Part shown: positions 11,172 to 21,852 of the stretch, one piece after another
How positions within the stretch are numbered: the first letter of the stretch is position 1
Layout of the letters: each line of letters begins with the position of its first letter
Assembly (NCBI GenBank): GCA_009763385.1
Contig: CM019824.1
Location: 106,906,660 to 106,970,659, forward strand
Direction: 5' to 3'
Source: Coix lacryma-jobi var. lacryma-jobi
Taxonomy: Eukaryota > Streptophyta > Magnoliopsida > Poales > Poaceae
Length of the DNA: 64,000 bases
Program-made: the position numbers and the translations under genes
The notes under the pieces: generated by a model
Database searches by the model: none
The model's input: the letters and a program-made list of their open reading frames with translations, nothing else
Told to the model about the DNA's origin: nothing

Positions 11172-11810
11172 TGTTGGGCGAAAGAACCCTCGGCACTGAC
11201 GTCGCGCAGGCTGAGTTAGGAGGCGACCCTCGCTAATGCCCTGCTTTCCCTTGAGAAAACCCTCGTCGCTTGATAAGCCCCTCGGGCCATATTACTAACC
11301 CTCGGATATCAACTCGGCTTTCGGGTCATCTTACGGTTCTTGCAGGAGAGAAGCGTGGGAAGAGCAAGTGACGACCCTCGCGCATGCCGCGCACCTTCGC
11401 AAGGAAGGTCAGGCTCAGCGGGTGGCGGGCGGCCGCGTGCCTTGCGACTGACGGAGCTGAGAGGTAAACCTTCGCGCCCCAGGCGAAGGTGTGCGCAAGC
11501 CAGGCGGCGACGGACACATGGGAGGCGAGCTAGGGTTTCTATAGTGTCTGTGCTTGTACGATTCTGCCCTTCCGTTGTATAGCGCAGAGGAATTTTTCTT
11601 GTACCCTTTTGTAATTTGGTCAGTGCCCCTTGGCATTCCCTATAAATACCAAGGGATGAACAGTGTAAGGGGATGGTTTTTTGGGAAGAGAGCCACAACA
11701 CCACTGTTCTTGCCCTTATTTCCCGACACCCTCGTGTTTAGTTCTAACGACCGGCCACCTTTGTTGCTCCCCTGCGCAAGAGCGGGGGTAAGGCAAGTGT
11801 GTTTCCAACA
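11172..11810 (+). repeat. 5' LTR of Tat element
   Basis: 639 bp, TGTTGG to CCAACA, the same length as the 3' copy at 26753-27391. It has a TATA box at 11641-11647. The short ORFs seen in it on both strands also occur in the other LTR copy with changes that break them, so I treat it as non-coding. Confidence 0.95.
11641..11647 (+). promoter_or_regulatory. Tat LTR TATA box (TATAAAT)
   Basis: TATAAAT after a CCTTGGCATTCCC stretch. The 3' LTR keeps it at 27222-27228, so transcription of gag-pol would start near 11670. Confidence 0.7.
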
Positions 11811-11813
11811 GTT

Positions 11814-11831
11814 TGGCGCCGACCGTGGGGA
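11814..11831 (+). promoter_or_regulatory. Primer-binding site of Tat element
   Basis: TGGCGCCGACCGTGGGGA lies three bases after the 5' LTR. Tat elements carry a primer site of this form; I did not assign the tRNA. Confidence 0.7.
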
Positions 11832-12241
11832 TACGAAGTTCGTAATGGCAGGAAATAGGAGAGCGTCCTCAACCAGAGACAACCGCACTGCTAGAGAGGC
11901 CGCGGTGACGGTTCAACCTGTAGAAGAAAATGTGCGGATACATGGGTGTATGCCGAGTCTCTGAGTGATGAGTGATTGTCAACTGGGATAACGCGCATGT
12001 TCTTTGGCTTGTGTTGTGCAGGTGTCGAGCACGGATACAGTGATCAAAGGCAAGGTGAAGGTCAAGTAGAGACGTGCCGTGCCGATGGACCGAGAGTGGC
12101 GAAGGGCGGACGTGAGGCTTGGACTGAGGGACCGGTGGCCTGAGGATCAGCTGTGGTGGCTGACAGCCTGGGACAACGACGAGCGAAGACTTGCGGGTGG
12201 ACGGGGTGCACGGGCGGTGCATCCCTTCTACGGCTCAGTTT

Positions 12242-12504
12242 GGTGGTTGAGCCACAGAAAAACCACCGAGTGGACGGTTTCCAGGTTTGGGCCTCAAAAC
12301 CTGGGCGCGGATGGTTTCCGAGTTTGGCCACAAAACTCGGGCTGAGGACGATTTCCAGGTTTGGGCCTCAAAACCTGGGTACTGCGGTTTTGCTGAGTTT
12401 GGGCCTCAAAACTCAGGCCTTGGATGGCTGGTTTCCCGGTTTGGGCCTCAAAACTGGGGGTTGGCTGTGAAGGCTGGTTTCCCGGTTTGGGCCACAAAAC
12501 CGGG
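12242..12504. repeat. Covarying hairpin array in solo LTR
   Basis: Seven tandem hairpins. Stems: GGTGGTT/AACCACC (12242-12267); CCAGGTTT/AAACCTGG (12281-12304); CCGAGTTT/AAACTCGG (12318-12340); CCAGGTTT again (12355-12378); CTGAGTTT/AAACTCAG (12393-12416); CCCGGTTT/AAACTGGG with one G.T pair (12435-12458); CCCGGTTT/AAACCGGG (12481-12504). Units 2-7 keep a GGGCCTCA-type loop (GGCCACA or GGGCCACA in two). Both arms change together. Confidence 0.9.
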
Positions 12505-13299
12505 GGTGCGACGTCCGGGAAAAGGACAAGCAGAGCGGTGGCGGCACGTGGCGGCGATCGGTGAGGTTGCGTCGAGGCAACGCTACCACAGTTGTGCCGG
12601 CGTGGCCGTCGGATCACCACCTACCATGAGTTGGTCCAGAATAACTCTAGGGTTTAGCTGGTTCGCTCTGTAATTAGTGAGGGGTAGAGTAGGAATTAGA
12701 ATTAGGATAAGTAGAGGGAGACACCCTCCTCCCTTCCCATCTCAGTCATTTGCTCTTTGCTTCTAGGGTTTCCTGCTCTCCCAATCTCCTGCTGTAGCTA
12801 GCTGAGATCCGCAGAGAACCATACCTCTGTGTACTAGAGATTTTGAGGAAGTGAGACTGTAATCTCACTGTTGTAACGTGTGGTAGCCACACGGTTGCAG
12901 ATCGATGACTTGATTCGCGTTTTGTTCGTGTTCTTCGCGTTCTTCGTTTCTTCGCGATTTTCCTGTCACTCGATCTCCCTCTCTACTGCGTCTTTGCAAA
13001 ATCCGTATGAATCAACTTGTTCTTTATAGTGAGGAGATCATTTCCACCGAAGGAATTCATCTAACTCCTCACGAACAAGTAGATCGGGTTGATTTCATTT
13101 TCGTGGTGCTTTTTCGTTCAGACTTCTCCCCTTTCGATTTCCCGGTGTTTGAGTTGATTTGAGCGGATGATTTCGTGGGGATAGTCTCCTAACTACCTCG
13201 TGATCATCTTCTCCAAGTTTGGGAACTTGGGATTGAGTTTTGATTCGGATTTGGGAGGATTCGTGAGAGGGGCGACCAAAATCGCCCTCTCTGTTCATC

Positions 13300-13565
13300 C
13301 GCGGACAGTCCGCCAGGTGAACCGTGGACAGTCCGCGCGTCGGGCTCGTGCCACACCAGTGGCAGCGAGCCTCGGCCACTTTGGTCAGATTTGATCGGCG
13401 GACAGTCCGCCATAGTCGATCGTGGACAGTCTGCGAGTCGACCAGGGACCTTCAGCAACCTTGCTGTTTTGTCCATTGGGCCGGCGGACAGTCCGGCGCC
13501 CAGTCGCGGACAGTCTGGGGTTGTGCCGGACAGTCCGGGACCGTACCAGCGGACAGTCCGGGAAC
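13300..13565. repeat. GGACAGTCC palindrome array in solo LTR
   Basis: Eight copies of CGGACAGTCCG or one-base variants lie between 13300 and 13565, often in pairs 11-13 bases apart. The same array occurs in the LTRs at 28153, 33186, 40994 and 47647. Confidence 0.85.
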
Positions 13566-15039
13566 TCGCTGTGTGTTCCAGTTTAGTGCGTTTGCTCTCT
13601 CGGTTTCTCCATTTGGTTTTCGGACTTCTCATTTGGCTCTAGAGTTGATCAAGGAACCTCTCTAGGTATCTTTGCTACTAGTTAGCATAGGTATTTGGGA
13701 GTTTCTCAACGTAGCCGTCTATCTACGTTCGGGACTTGATTTTTGAGGGTTGAACTTGCTCCGGTGCTTTTGGCATTTGGTTCACTATCGCTTTGTGGTG
13801 CCTCGCTGTGATCCTAGGGATCATCCACCCTCTTCCAAGGGTCGTGGGCATCACGGTTTCGATCGAAGCTCTTGGAGTTGATTTTGGAACAAAAGGCCAA
13901 TGTTTCGAGAGAAATTTTTGAGCTCCCATTCACCCCCCCTCTGGTCGCCTTGCTATTGCATTCTCGGTCATTCAAAATGTGGAACCTTCGGGAGAAGAAG
14001 AAGTCACTCCGGGGACAGAGGTCCCGGGCCCTCACACTCGGGTAGTACCACAGCTGCACCCGCGCACCTCCGGAGAAGCAGGAGGACGAGATGAAGAGGA
14101 GTTGGGCCTCGAGGCCTTGGACAGGCTCCATGCTGAGTTGCAAGAGGAGAAGAGGCGCCTAGACCAGCTTGAAAGGCACAACCGATTGCGTGCCATCAGA
14201 CAAAAGGCAGACGAAGCGAGAGAGTAACTTCGTCGAATGGATGTGTCCCTCATAGCAGCTGAGGCCGAAGCCGAGGGATGGAATGATAGGGAAGTGCCGC
14301 CACTCCAGGAGGGGAATGGTGAGCAGGATCAGGGCAACCTCCGCCACCATCCACCACCCCCGCCACCACCAAATCACCCAGATAACCCATACCCTATGAG
14401 GCAACCAAACTTTCGCCAGCTCTACCCAGAGGAAAGAGAGCCAAACCTTCGCAACCAACGGAGAGCCCAACAACATCAAATGCCATATGACCCAAAATTA
14501 CCACTCTCCCAGATACTACAAACTCAACCTTGTCCACCTTGCTACAATCCACAAAATCTACCCCGTTACGACGGTCTTACTGATCCTCGCCAATTCATAA
14601 TGAGTTATGAAGCGGCAGTCGCCGCAGCAGGGGGTGATGAATCAATAATGGCAAAATCCTTCGTAATCATCCTTCGGGACATTGCACGGACTTGGTACAG
14701 CAACCTTCGCCCTGGAACCGTGGATTCCTGGGCCAACCTCAGAGATAGGCTTTGCACAAACTTCAAGGGTATTACTGAAGGACCGAGAAGCAACCAGAAA
14801 GCGACCAGAGGGGGGTGAATGGGAGCTTCAAATTTTTCTTTTGGAAACTAGTAGCCACTATCCCGAGAATCACCCCGAAAGACAAACCCTAGAGCTTGCT
14901 AATGTCCACGACCCTAGATGTAGGGTGGATGCTTCCAAGAAGCACAGCGGGACACTACACAACTCTAGGAAGCCAACGCAAAAGCCAGAAATCAAAACCG
15001 ACAACGGACAGGCGAACCGCAGACAAAACGGTGCAAGTC

Positions 15040-15345
15040 AGTACTGACCGGACTCACCCTGCATCTGATCGCGTGTGACCGGACGCGTCCGGTCGACAGA
15101 AAACCAGTTTCGGACCTTACTGTTCTTGACCGGACTCTGGTGTATGGTGCGTCCGGTCAGGTCAGTAGCGTCCGGTCAAAACCCAGTTGAGCAGTGAACA
15201 ATAGAAGAATCGCGTCCGGTCAGAACGTGTCCAATCATCCGGTCAAAATCAAACAGACACAGTGCAAAACATTCAACGACCGGACTCACTGCCCTAGCGT
15301 CCGGTCATCCCAACCGAGCGTCCGGTCACCCCGAAACTGCACTGC
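15040..15345. repeat. CCGGTC/GACCGG palindrome array in inverted solo LTR
   Basis: About ten copies of GTCCGGTCA / GACCGGACT words, including one perfect 8-bp-arm hairpin GACCGGAC/GTCCGGTC near 15077-15095. It occupies the place taken by GGACAGTCC arrays in sister LTRs. Confidence 0.8.
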
Positions 15346-16097
15346 TTGTTCACTGATCCGACTCGATCTCACCCAAAACAAATCCTCTAGGGATCAAACT
15401 TGGTGAGTAGAGTCACAAGGAGGATAGTGAGCTATCTCTAAGTGATCATGGCTCGAACCTATCTCCAAATCGATGAATCGAAGAATTTCGGGGGAAGGGG
15501 AAAAACTTGACCCGAAACGAAAACTCAACTGATCTACTAGCTCGTGAGGTTAGAGGTGAATTCCTTCGGTGGAAAGAAGTCCCTCATGATCTAGAACAAC
15601 TTGGTTCAAATGGATTTCCAAAAGACGCACCAAGCAAAGATATCGATCGACGGGAAAAACATGGAGAAAAAGGATTCCGCGAAGAACACGAACAAAACAC
15701 GAATCACAACCACGAATTTGCAACCGTGTGGCTACCACACGCTACAACAGTGAGATTACAGTCTCACTTCCTCAAAATCTCACGGACACACAGGTATTGT
15801 TCTCTTCTCTGTGGATCTCAGGTTCGCTACAGCAGGGGAGTGGGAGAGCAGGAAAACCTAGAAGCAAAAGAGCAAATGACTGAGATAGGAAGGGAGGAGG
15901 GTGTCACCCTCTACTTATCCTAATTTCTAATTCCTACTCTACCCCTCCACTAATTACAGAGCGAACAAGCTAAACCCTAGGGTTATTCTGGACCAACTCG
16001 GTGGTAGGTGGATCCGACGGCCACGCCTGCACAACTCGTAGCGTTGCCTCGATGCAACCTCCCGATTGCCGCCACGTGCCGCCCTCGCTCTGCACCC

Positions 16098-16320
16098 CCA
16101 GTTTTGTGGCCCAAACCGGGAAACCAGCCTTTCCAGCTAACCCCCGGTTTTGAGGCCAAAACTGGGAAACCAACCCACCAGTATTTGAGTTTTGAGGCCC
16201 AAACTCAGCAAACCCGCAGCACCCAGGTTTTGAGGCCCAAACCTGGAAACCGTCCTCAGCCCGAGTTTTGTGGCCAAACTCGGAAACCATCCGCGCCCAG
16301 GTTTTGAGGCCCAAACCTGG
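16098..16320. repeat. Covarying hairpin array in inverted solo LTR
   Basis: Units at 16098-16120, 16143-16166, 16185-16207, 16223-16246, 16261-16283 and 16297-16320. Stems are CCCAGTTT/AACCGGG (decayed), CCCGGTTT/AAACTGGG, TGAGTTT/AAACTCA, CCAGGTTT/AAACCTGG, CCGAGTTT/AAACTCGG and CCAGGTTT/AAACCTGG, with loops TGAGGCCC, TGTGGCC or similar. Confidence 0.88.
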
Positions 16321-17699
16321 AAACTGTCCACCCGATGGTTTTTCTCTGGCTCTACCACCAAACCGAAGCTGTAGAGGGGATGCACCGCCCATGCACCCCG
16401 TCCACCGACATGTGTTCCCAAGTCCACGACTTAGGCAACACATGACTGCAAGTCTTCGCTCGTCGCTGTCACAGGCTGCCAGCCACCACAGCTGATCCTC
16501 GGGCCACCAGTCCCTCAGTCCAAGCCTCACGTCCGCCCTTCGCCACTCTCGGTCCATCGGCACGGCACGTCTCTACTTGACCTTCACCTTGCCTCTGATC
16601 ACTGTATCCGTGCTCGATACCTGCACAACACAAGCCAAAGAACATGCGCATCATCCCAGTTGATAATCACTCATCACTCAGAGACTCGGCATACACCCAT
16701 GTATCCGCAATTACAGCAGCCCCATCAAACCCCATTGAGTTGTTCAACTGCAAACAAGAAGAGTGCGAACCATTGCAAGATTATTGGCGAAGGTTCATCC
16801 AAATCAGGGCAAGAACCCCGGGGATCTCTGATGAGGCTGTCATCCTCGCTGCAGTCAGCGGCCTGCGCCCAGGCCCATGCTCCTCAAAATTTGCCAGGAA
16901 GCCGGCAAATACAATCGAAGAACTACATGAAACAATGGAAAGATACTGCAGAGCGGACATGGACTTCAGGGCAAAGTCCGATGTCCGAAGATCTCAGCAG
17001 AAGCCACAGCCGAGGCCTCAAGCGAGAGAAAACAACCCTCGTCAAGAACAAAGCAACATTGGTGCAATCAACAAGGCAGGTCCCTTTGAAGACCAAAGAA
17101 GGGGTGCTCAACCCTCGGGCAACCAAAATCCACAAGGATTCCCACCACCGCCGGACCAACGAAACCAACAAAAAGATCCCGCAAAAATGTATTGCCATTT
17201 TTGTGGTCCTGGCAAGGGCCACACCACCAAACAATGCGAGTGCTTCGCCAAGGGAAAAGAATACCAGGAATCCAGAAGAGCTGCATCGACAGAAAACCGA
17301 ACCATCAATCACACCAGGAAACCAAACTTCTACCCATCAAATCCTCCATACCACTACACCCCCATAAACTACGGCCTACCTTCGCACCAACCTTTCTACA
17401 CACATCACCCACACTACAACCAAACCTCTTATCAGCCATCCACCATCCCCCAACGCCAAAACGTACCATATACCGTCACTTTCCCAACAACCCCCCAAAC
17501 CCAAACCCAAACCAACCAACAAGGGAACAATACTCTGCCCCCACCACCACCAATAACAGCGTTGCCAGCCCCCCAACCTGTCAAATCCGAAGCCCAAGCC
17601 CAAACAACAATCAACAACCCAACATCAACCTTTGGTGTTATACTGGCCATCACCGGAGGCTCCAACGAAGATCACGGCAACAAGAGGCAAAGGAAACAA

Positions 17700-18200
17700 C
17701 ACGCCAGAAGAGTACACCATGTAGCCGTCGAAGGGCCGCACAAGTTTGGTCGATGGTCTCACATCCCAATAACCTTCGATTTTAGTGACATGAGGTTAAG
17801 GGACTACCCTCACACTGACGCAATGGTGATCGAAACTAATCTAGCAGGGTGGACAGTCACCAAAATTTTGGTCGATACAGGAAGCTTTCCAGACATCCTG
17901 TTCGCCACAACCTTCGATAGTATGAAACTTGACAGAAACCTCTTGCAACCCGCTGACAACCCGCTATACGGTTTCGGTGGCCAACAAGTAAGAGCTGTCG
18001 GAAAAATATCTCTGCCCGTGACCTTCGGAGACCAGGTGAACTGCAGAACTGAGCACATAACCTTCGACGTCGTTGACATGTTCTATCCTCACAATGCAAT
18101 ATTCGGCCGAGGGGTCACCAATTCATTCAATGTCGTCATCCATCCTGCATACCTCTGCATGAAGCTCCCTGCTCTGAAGGGGGTCGTTGCAGTTTATGGA
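17700..18200 (+). pseudogene. pol: Tat aspartic protease domain
   Basis: In the same frame as the gag C-terminus. WTVTKILVDTGSFPDILF holds the catalytic DTG (17874-17882). It is followed by the flap-like YGFGGQQVRAVGKISLPV and FDVVDMFYPHNAIFGRGVTNSF, matching retropepsins of plant gypsy elements. It would cut the Gag-Pol polyprotein. No stop falls in this stretch. The frame runs on to RT. Confidence 0.88.
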
Positions 18201-18459
18201 GATCAAGACATTGCAAGGGCAGCTGAGGGAACAGTAGCACTGGGGCAACGCAATGTCCATAATTTGTCAAAGCCTCGAACAACAAACCTCAACACCGAAA
18301 GCGAGGCATGCACCGACCGAGTGAAAGCATCACCCAAAGAAGAAACTAAACAAGTCCAACTCTTTGAGGGCAATTGCGAAAGAAAGGTGTTCATCTCAGT
18401 CAACTTAGACCCCCAGTCAGAAAACAACCTCGTCTGTTTCCTCAAGGAAAACTCCGACA

Positions 18460-19626
18460 CCTTCGCTTGGTCTGCAGAGGACCTAAAAGGGGTAAATAGA
18501 ACTCTGGTAGAGCACAGCCTAAACATCAAACCAGGCTATCGCCCAGTTAAGCAAAAGCTTCACAAAATGTCAGAAGAAAGGAAAGAGGCAGCGAAGGCAG
18601 AGGTAAAAAGACTTTTGGATGCAGGTGTCATCCGCCCAGTCAAATACCCAACATGGCTCTCAAATGTGGTCCTAGTACAAAAAAATAAAAGAAATGGAGA
18701 ATGTGTGTAGATTTCACGTGCCTGAACAAAGCCTGTCCGAAGGATGACTTTCCCCTGCCAAACATAAGCACCTTGGTCGACAGAGCAGATGGTTGCCAAA
18801 TGCTTTCCCTTCTCGACTGTTTCTCGGGGTACCACCAGATCTGGATGAATGAAGAAGATGAGGAAAAAACAAGCTTCATTACACCTTCGGGCACTTTTTG
18901 CTTTCGAAGAATGGCAGAAGGCTTGAGAAACGCAGGATCAACCTTCGCTCGCATGACATCTGAAGTGTTCAAGGATGAACATGCTATCTCTGCCTACGTC
19001 GATGATTTGATCGTGCAAAGCGAGCAAAAATAAAACCACATATCAGACTTGGCAAGAGTGTTCAACAACCTTCGGTCTGCCGGATTAAAGCTAAACCCCG
19101 AAAAATGTGTTTTTGGGGTAAGCGAAGGAAAATTACTAGGTTGCATCGTCTCTGCAAGGGGAATTGAAGCCAACCCTGAGAAAATTGATGCCATCATCAA
19201 TATGGACCCCCCGACAACCAAAAAAGCAGCTCAGCGTTTGTCAGGCCGCCTAGCAGCACTCAACAGATTCATCTCCAGATCAGCTGAGCGGGGGTTACCT
19301 TTCTTCAAAACATTGAGAAGCACAGCCCCATTTAATTGGGGACCTCGGCAGCAGAAAGCCTTCGAAGATTTGAAAAACTACCTCACCAACTTGACTGTCT
19401 TAACCAACCCGAGCAAAGGGGACCTTCTACTGCTGTATGTCGCAGCCTCGCCTCACGCAACCAGCGCAGTTCTGATCAAAGAGCTGCACGAAAAAAGCAA
19501 AACCAGATAGGCCCGATCTACTACGTGTCTGAAACCCTCGAGGGTCCCAAACGAAACTACTCAGAGCTCAAGAAGATAGCATATGCCGTGGTCATGGCAT
19601 CGCGAAAGCTAAAGCACTATTTCTAG
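18460..19626 (+). pseudogene. pol: Tat reverse transcriptase and first RNase H, broken
   Basis: The N-terminal RT region (GYRPVKQKLHKMSEERK, DAGVIRPVKYPTWLSNVVLV) ends with a frameshift at an A-run (~18680-18690). RT continues with DFTCLNKACPKDDFPLP, FSGYHQIWM and the catalytic box AYVDDLIVQS, which is intact. TAA at 19031-19033 breaks the frame, then the thumb and connection follow (GLKLNPEKCVFGV, FNWGPRQQKAFEDLKNYL). A second frameshift near 19490 falls in an A-run. RNase H follows (YYVSETLEGPKRNYSELKKI), with TAG at 19624-19626. It would copy the element RNA into DNA. Confidence 0.9.
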
Positions 19627-19729
19627 GCATACGAAATCCAAGTACCCTCAGCATACCCCCTCGAAAATATATTCAAAAACAATGAGGCAGTCGACAGGAT
19701 AGCAAAATGGGTAGTCGAACTGAACAGCT

Positions 19730-20235
19730 ATGCTATACCCTTCATGGGAAGAACTGCGATCAAATCACAGGCACTAGCAGATTTCATAGCTGAATGGACC
19801 CCAGACTCCCGCAGAGATGGAACCCAACCAGACCCGTTTTGGACAGTGTATGTCGATGGAGCCTGGGGAGCAGCTGGAGCAGGAGCCTCAGCCATCCTAG
19901 TTTCGCCATCTGGGTCGAAGCTAAGGTACGCAAAAAGACTCGACTTCAAGTGCACAAACAACTCCGCAGAATACGAAGTTGTGATACTAGCACTCTCAAG
20001 GCTTCGAGCATTATCAGTCCGAAGGGCAGTCATTAACACAAACTGCCAAGTCATCGCGGGACACATTGAAAAAAATTACAAAGCAAAAGATCCAGAGCTG
20101 CACAAATACTTCTAGTATGTCCGAAGGTTAGAAACATTCTTCCTCGGCATAACAGTGAAAGCAATACCAAGGTCAGAAAACAACGAAGCAGATGGCCTAG
20201 CCAAAGCAGCAGCACAACAACTACAGCTGCCCACT
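19730..20235 (+). pseudogene. pol: Second (archaeal-type) RNase H domain of Tat
   Basis: After a linker (FIAEWTPDS) comes WTVYVDGAWGAAGAGASAIL, then FKCTNNSAEYEVVILALSRL and AIPRSENNEADGLAKAAAQQ. These hold the D-E-D type positions of an additional RNase H. A second RNase H between the normal one and integrase marks the Tat clade. TAG at 20113-20115 and TAA at 20398-20400 interrupt the frame. It probably came from a host-like RNase H gene acquired by this lineage. Confidence 0.85.
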
Positions 20236-20399
20236 GACGTGTTTTACGAGGTAACAACTCAATCAGCTTTTGAAGCCCCTGAGAAGAATGCGAAGCTGAT
20301 CAACGCAATCCAGAAGGAAGACTGGAGAGCACCCATCATAGCCTACATCAACGGGCTACACGAACCCGAGTCCAAAGAAGAAGAAAACAGACTAAAATA

Positions 20400-21543
20400 A
20401 AGAGCTCGAGGGTACAAAATAGTGGACAACATTTTGTTCAAAGCCTCGGTGATCTCGCCATGGCTAAAATGTGTATCACAAATTGAAGGAAAGGACATCC
20501 TCAAGCTCATTCACGAAGGTATCTGCGGTTCACACAACGGCCCAAGGGCACTAGTGGGGAAAGTTTTCCGTCAAGGCTTCTATTGGCCAACCGCATTATG
20601 AAACGCAGAAGATATTGTCAAACACTGTGAGGGTTGCCAACTAACGGCAAAAACACAAAACGCGCCAGGGGCTCCAACAACTCTGATATGCCCAACATGG
20701 ACTTTGCAAAGGTGGGCAATGGACCTCGTCGGTCCACTACCAACAGCTCCAGGAAACCTCCGCTATGCATTGGTAGCTGTGGAATACTTCACGAAGTGGA
20801 TTGAAACTAAACCGCTGGCTTCCATCACCTCCCCAGCAGTGAAAAAGTTTTTCTGGTAGCAATTAGTTTGTCGATTTGGAGTTCCCAAAAACCTAACTGT
20901 CGACAACGGCACTCAGTTTGACAGCGAGGTCTTCAAAGAATTTTGCGCATAAATCGGAACAGTCTTGTGCTTCGCCTCAGTCCGGCACCCTCAATCCAAT
21001 GGTTTAGTTGAAAGAGCCAATGCAACAATTTTCCAAGCCATATCCAAAAAATTACAAGGCAGGCCCAAAGGAAAGTGGGAGGAAGAGCTAACCTCGGTCA
21101 CCTGGTCCCATAACACCTCAGAATGTAGAGCTACCAAATTCACACCTTTCAGGCTCTTATTCGGCGAAGAAGCCGTGTTACCAGAAGAATTGAAGCATGG
21201 CTCTCTCAGAGCAACCCTCGAGCCAAATGAACAAAACCAGCTGCTTGATAAGGATTTGCTCGAGGAGACGAGATGCAACGCAGTGCACAACCTTTGCAAG
21301 TATCAAGAAGAAACAAAAAAGTGGAGAGACAAAAAGGTGAGAATCAAAGAACTGAACAAGGGCGACCTCGTCCTCATTTGTAAACAATACGCCAACATGG
21401 CGGGAAAGTTTCAGCCAAAATGGACGGGACCTTACCTGATAGTAGAGTGCAATCATCCCAGTTCCTTTCACCTCTCTGACAGCGAAGGAAACTGCATACC
21501 TCACACCTGGAATGTTGACGACCTTCGCAAATTCTACCCATAG
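20400..21543 (+). pseudogene. pol: Tat integrase, broken by stops
   Basis: The zinc-binding HHCC region (LIHEGICGSHNG ... HCEGCQLTAK) is followed by the catalytic core: MDLVGPLPTAPG (first Asp), VDNGTQFDSEVF (second Asp) and SNGLVERANATI (Glu). The C-terminal part is FQPKWTGPYLIVECNH and HTWNVDDLRKFYP, ending in TAG at 21541-21543. Stops at 20599-20601 (TGA), 20857-20859 (TAG) and 20950-20952 (TAA) are each one C-to-T change from CGA, CAG or CAA. It would insert the DNA copy into the genome. No chromodomain is present. Confidence 0.9.
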
Positions 21544-21852
21544 CAGAGCCTTAGCGAGCTCTCGCAACATGTAATTTGCCTTTAATCTCCTCTTTTCCAA
21601 CACCATACCTGTAACCAAAACAAAGGAGCTGCACTCTTTTTCCTTACGAAGGGGCGTAAGGTTTTTTAATGAGGCAGTTTCCAAGTCCTTAATAAAGGCA
21701 GCAACCCCCGAAAAAATAAAACTCTGAAGTTTTTTTTCTTAGCTTCCCATAAACATCGATAAAAGCAACTCCTATCCAAGAGCGCTTATAATCGACGAAA
21801 GACACCGAAGATTGCTTCGAAACGCAAATCCTTTCGAAACAAACTTGATAAA

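Larger units (their letters stand above)
11933..13974 (+). mobile_element. SIRE-family solo LTR, plus orientation
   Basis: 2042 bp, TGCGGATACATGGG to TTCA, flanked by the target duplication AAATG (11928-11932, 13975-13979). It matches the LTRs of the element at 28153-49686. No internal region is present, so it is the product of LTR-LTR recombination. It carries the hairpin array (12242-12504) and the GGACAGTCC array (13300-13565). It splits Tat gag about 30 codons from its start. Confidence 0.93.
14776..16709 (-). mobile_element. SIRE-family solo LTR, inverted
   Basis: 1934 bp reading TGCGG...TTCA on the minus strand, flanked by the target duplication ATTAC (14771-14775, 16710-16714). It is the same family as the LTR at 11933 but with a different palindrome type downstream (CCGGTC instead of GGACAGTCC). 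It lies in the Tat gag capsid region, about 800 bases from the first solo LTR and in opposite orientation. Confidence 0.93.
11845..17680 (+). pseudogene. gag: Tat gag, interrupted by two solo LTRs
   Basis: ATG at 11845 follows the primer site by 13 bases. The gag frame is 11845-11932, then 13980-14775, then 16715 onward, with SIRE solo LTRs at 11933-13974 and 14776-16709 inside it. Segments: a charged coiled coil (RLHAELQEEKRRLDQLERHN, ~14120-14180), a Pro/Asn-rich linker, the capsid core (IMAKSFVIILRDIARTWY; then EPLQDYWRRFIQIRARTPG after the second insertion) and a zinc knuckle CHFCGPGKGHTTKQC near 17193-17237 (CX2CX5HX4C). An in-frame TAA lies at 14225-14227. A Gln/Asn/Pro-rich stretch follows the knuckle. 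Removing both insertions restores frame continuity, which shows that gag was intact when they landed. Confidence 0.9.

Noticed and set aside
11309..11704. ORFs in the Tat LTR on both strands, repeated at 26921-27285
   Set aside because: The two LTR copies differ in frame-breaking ways, and no domain is visible.
13300..13565. Regularly repeated short palindromes that look CRISPR-like
   Set aside because: Spacing is irregular, the copies lie within LTRs of a plant retrotransposon, and no cas genes exist; they are LTR palindromes.
17376..17665. Minus-strand frames rich in Gly/Trp opposite the Tat gag linker
   Set aside because: They are the reverse reading of a Pro/Asn/Gln-rich gag stretch.
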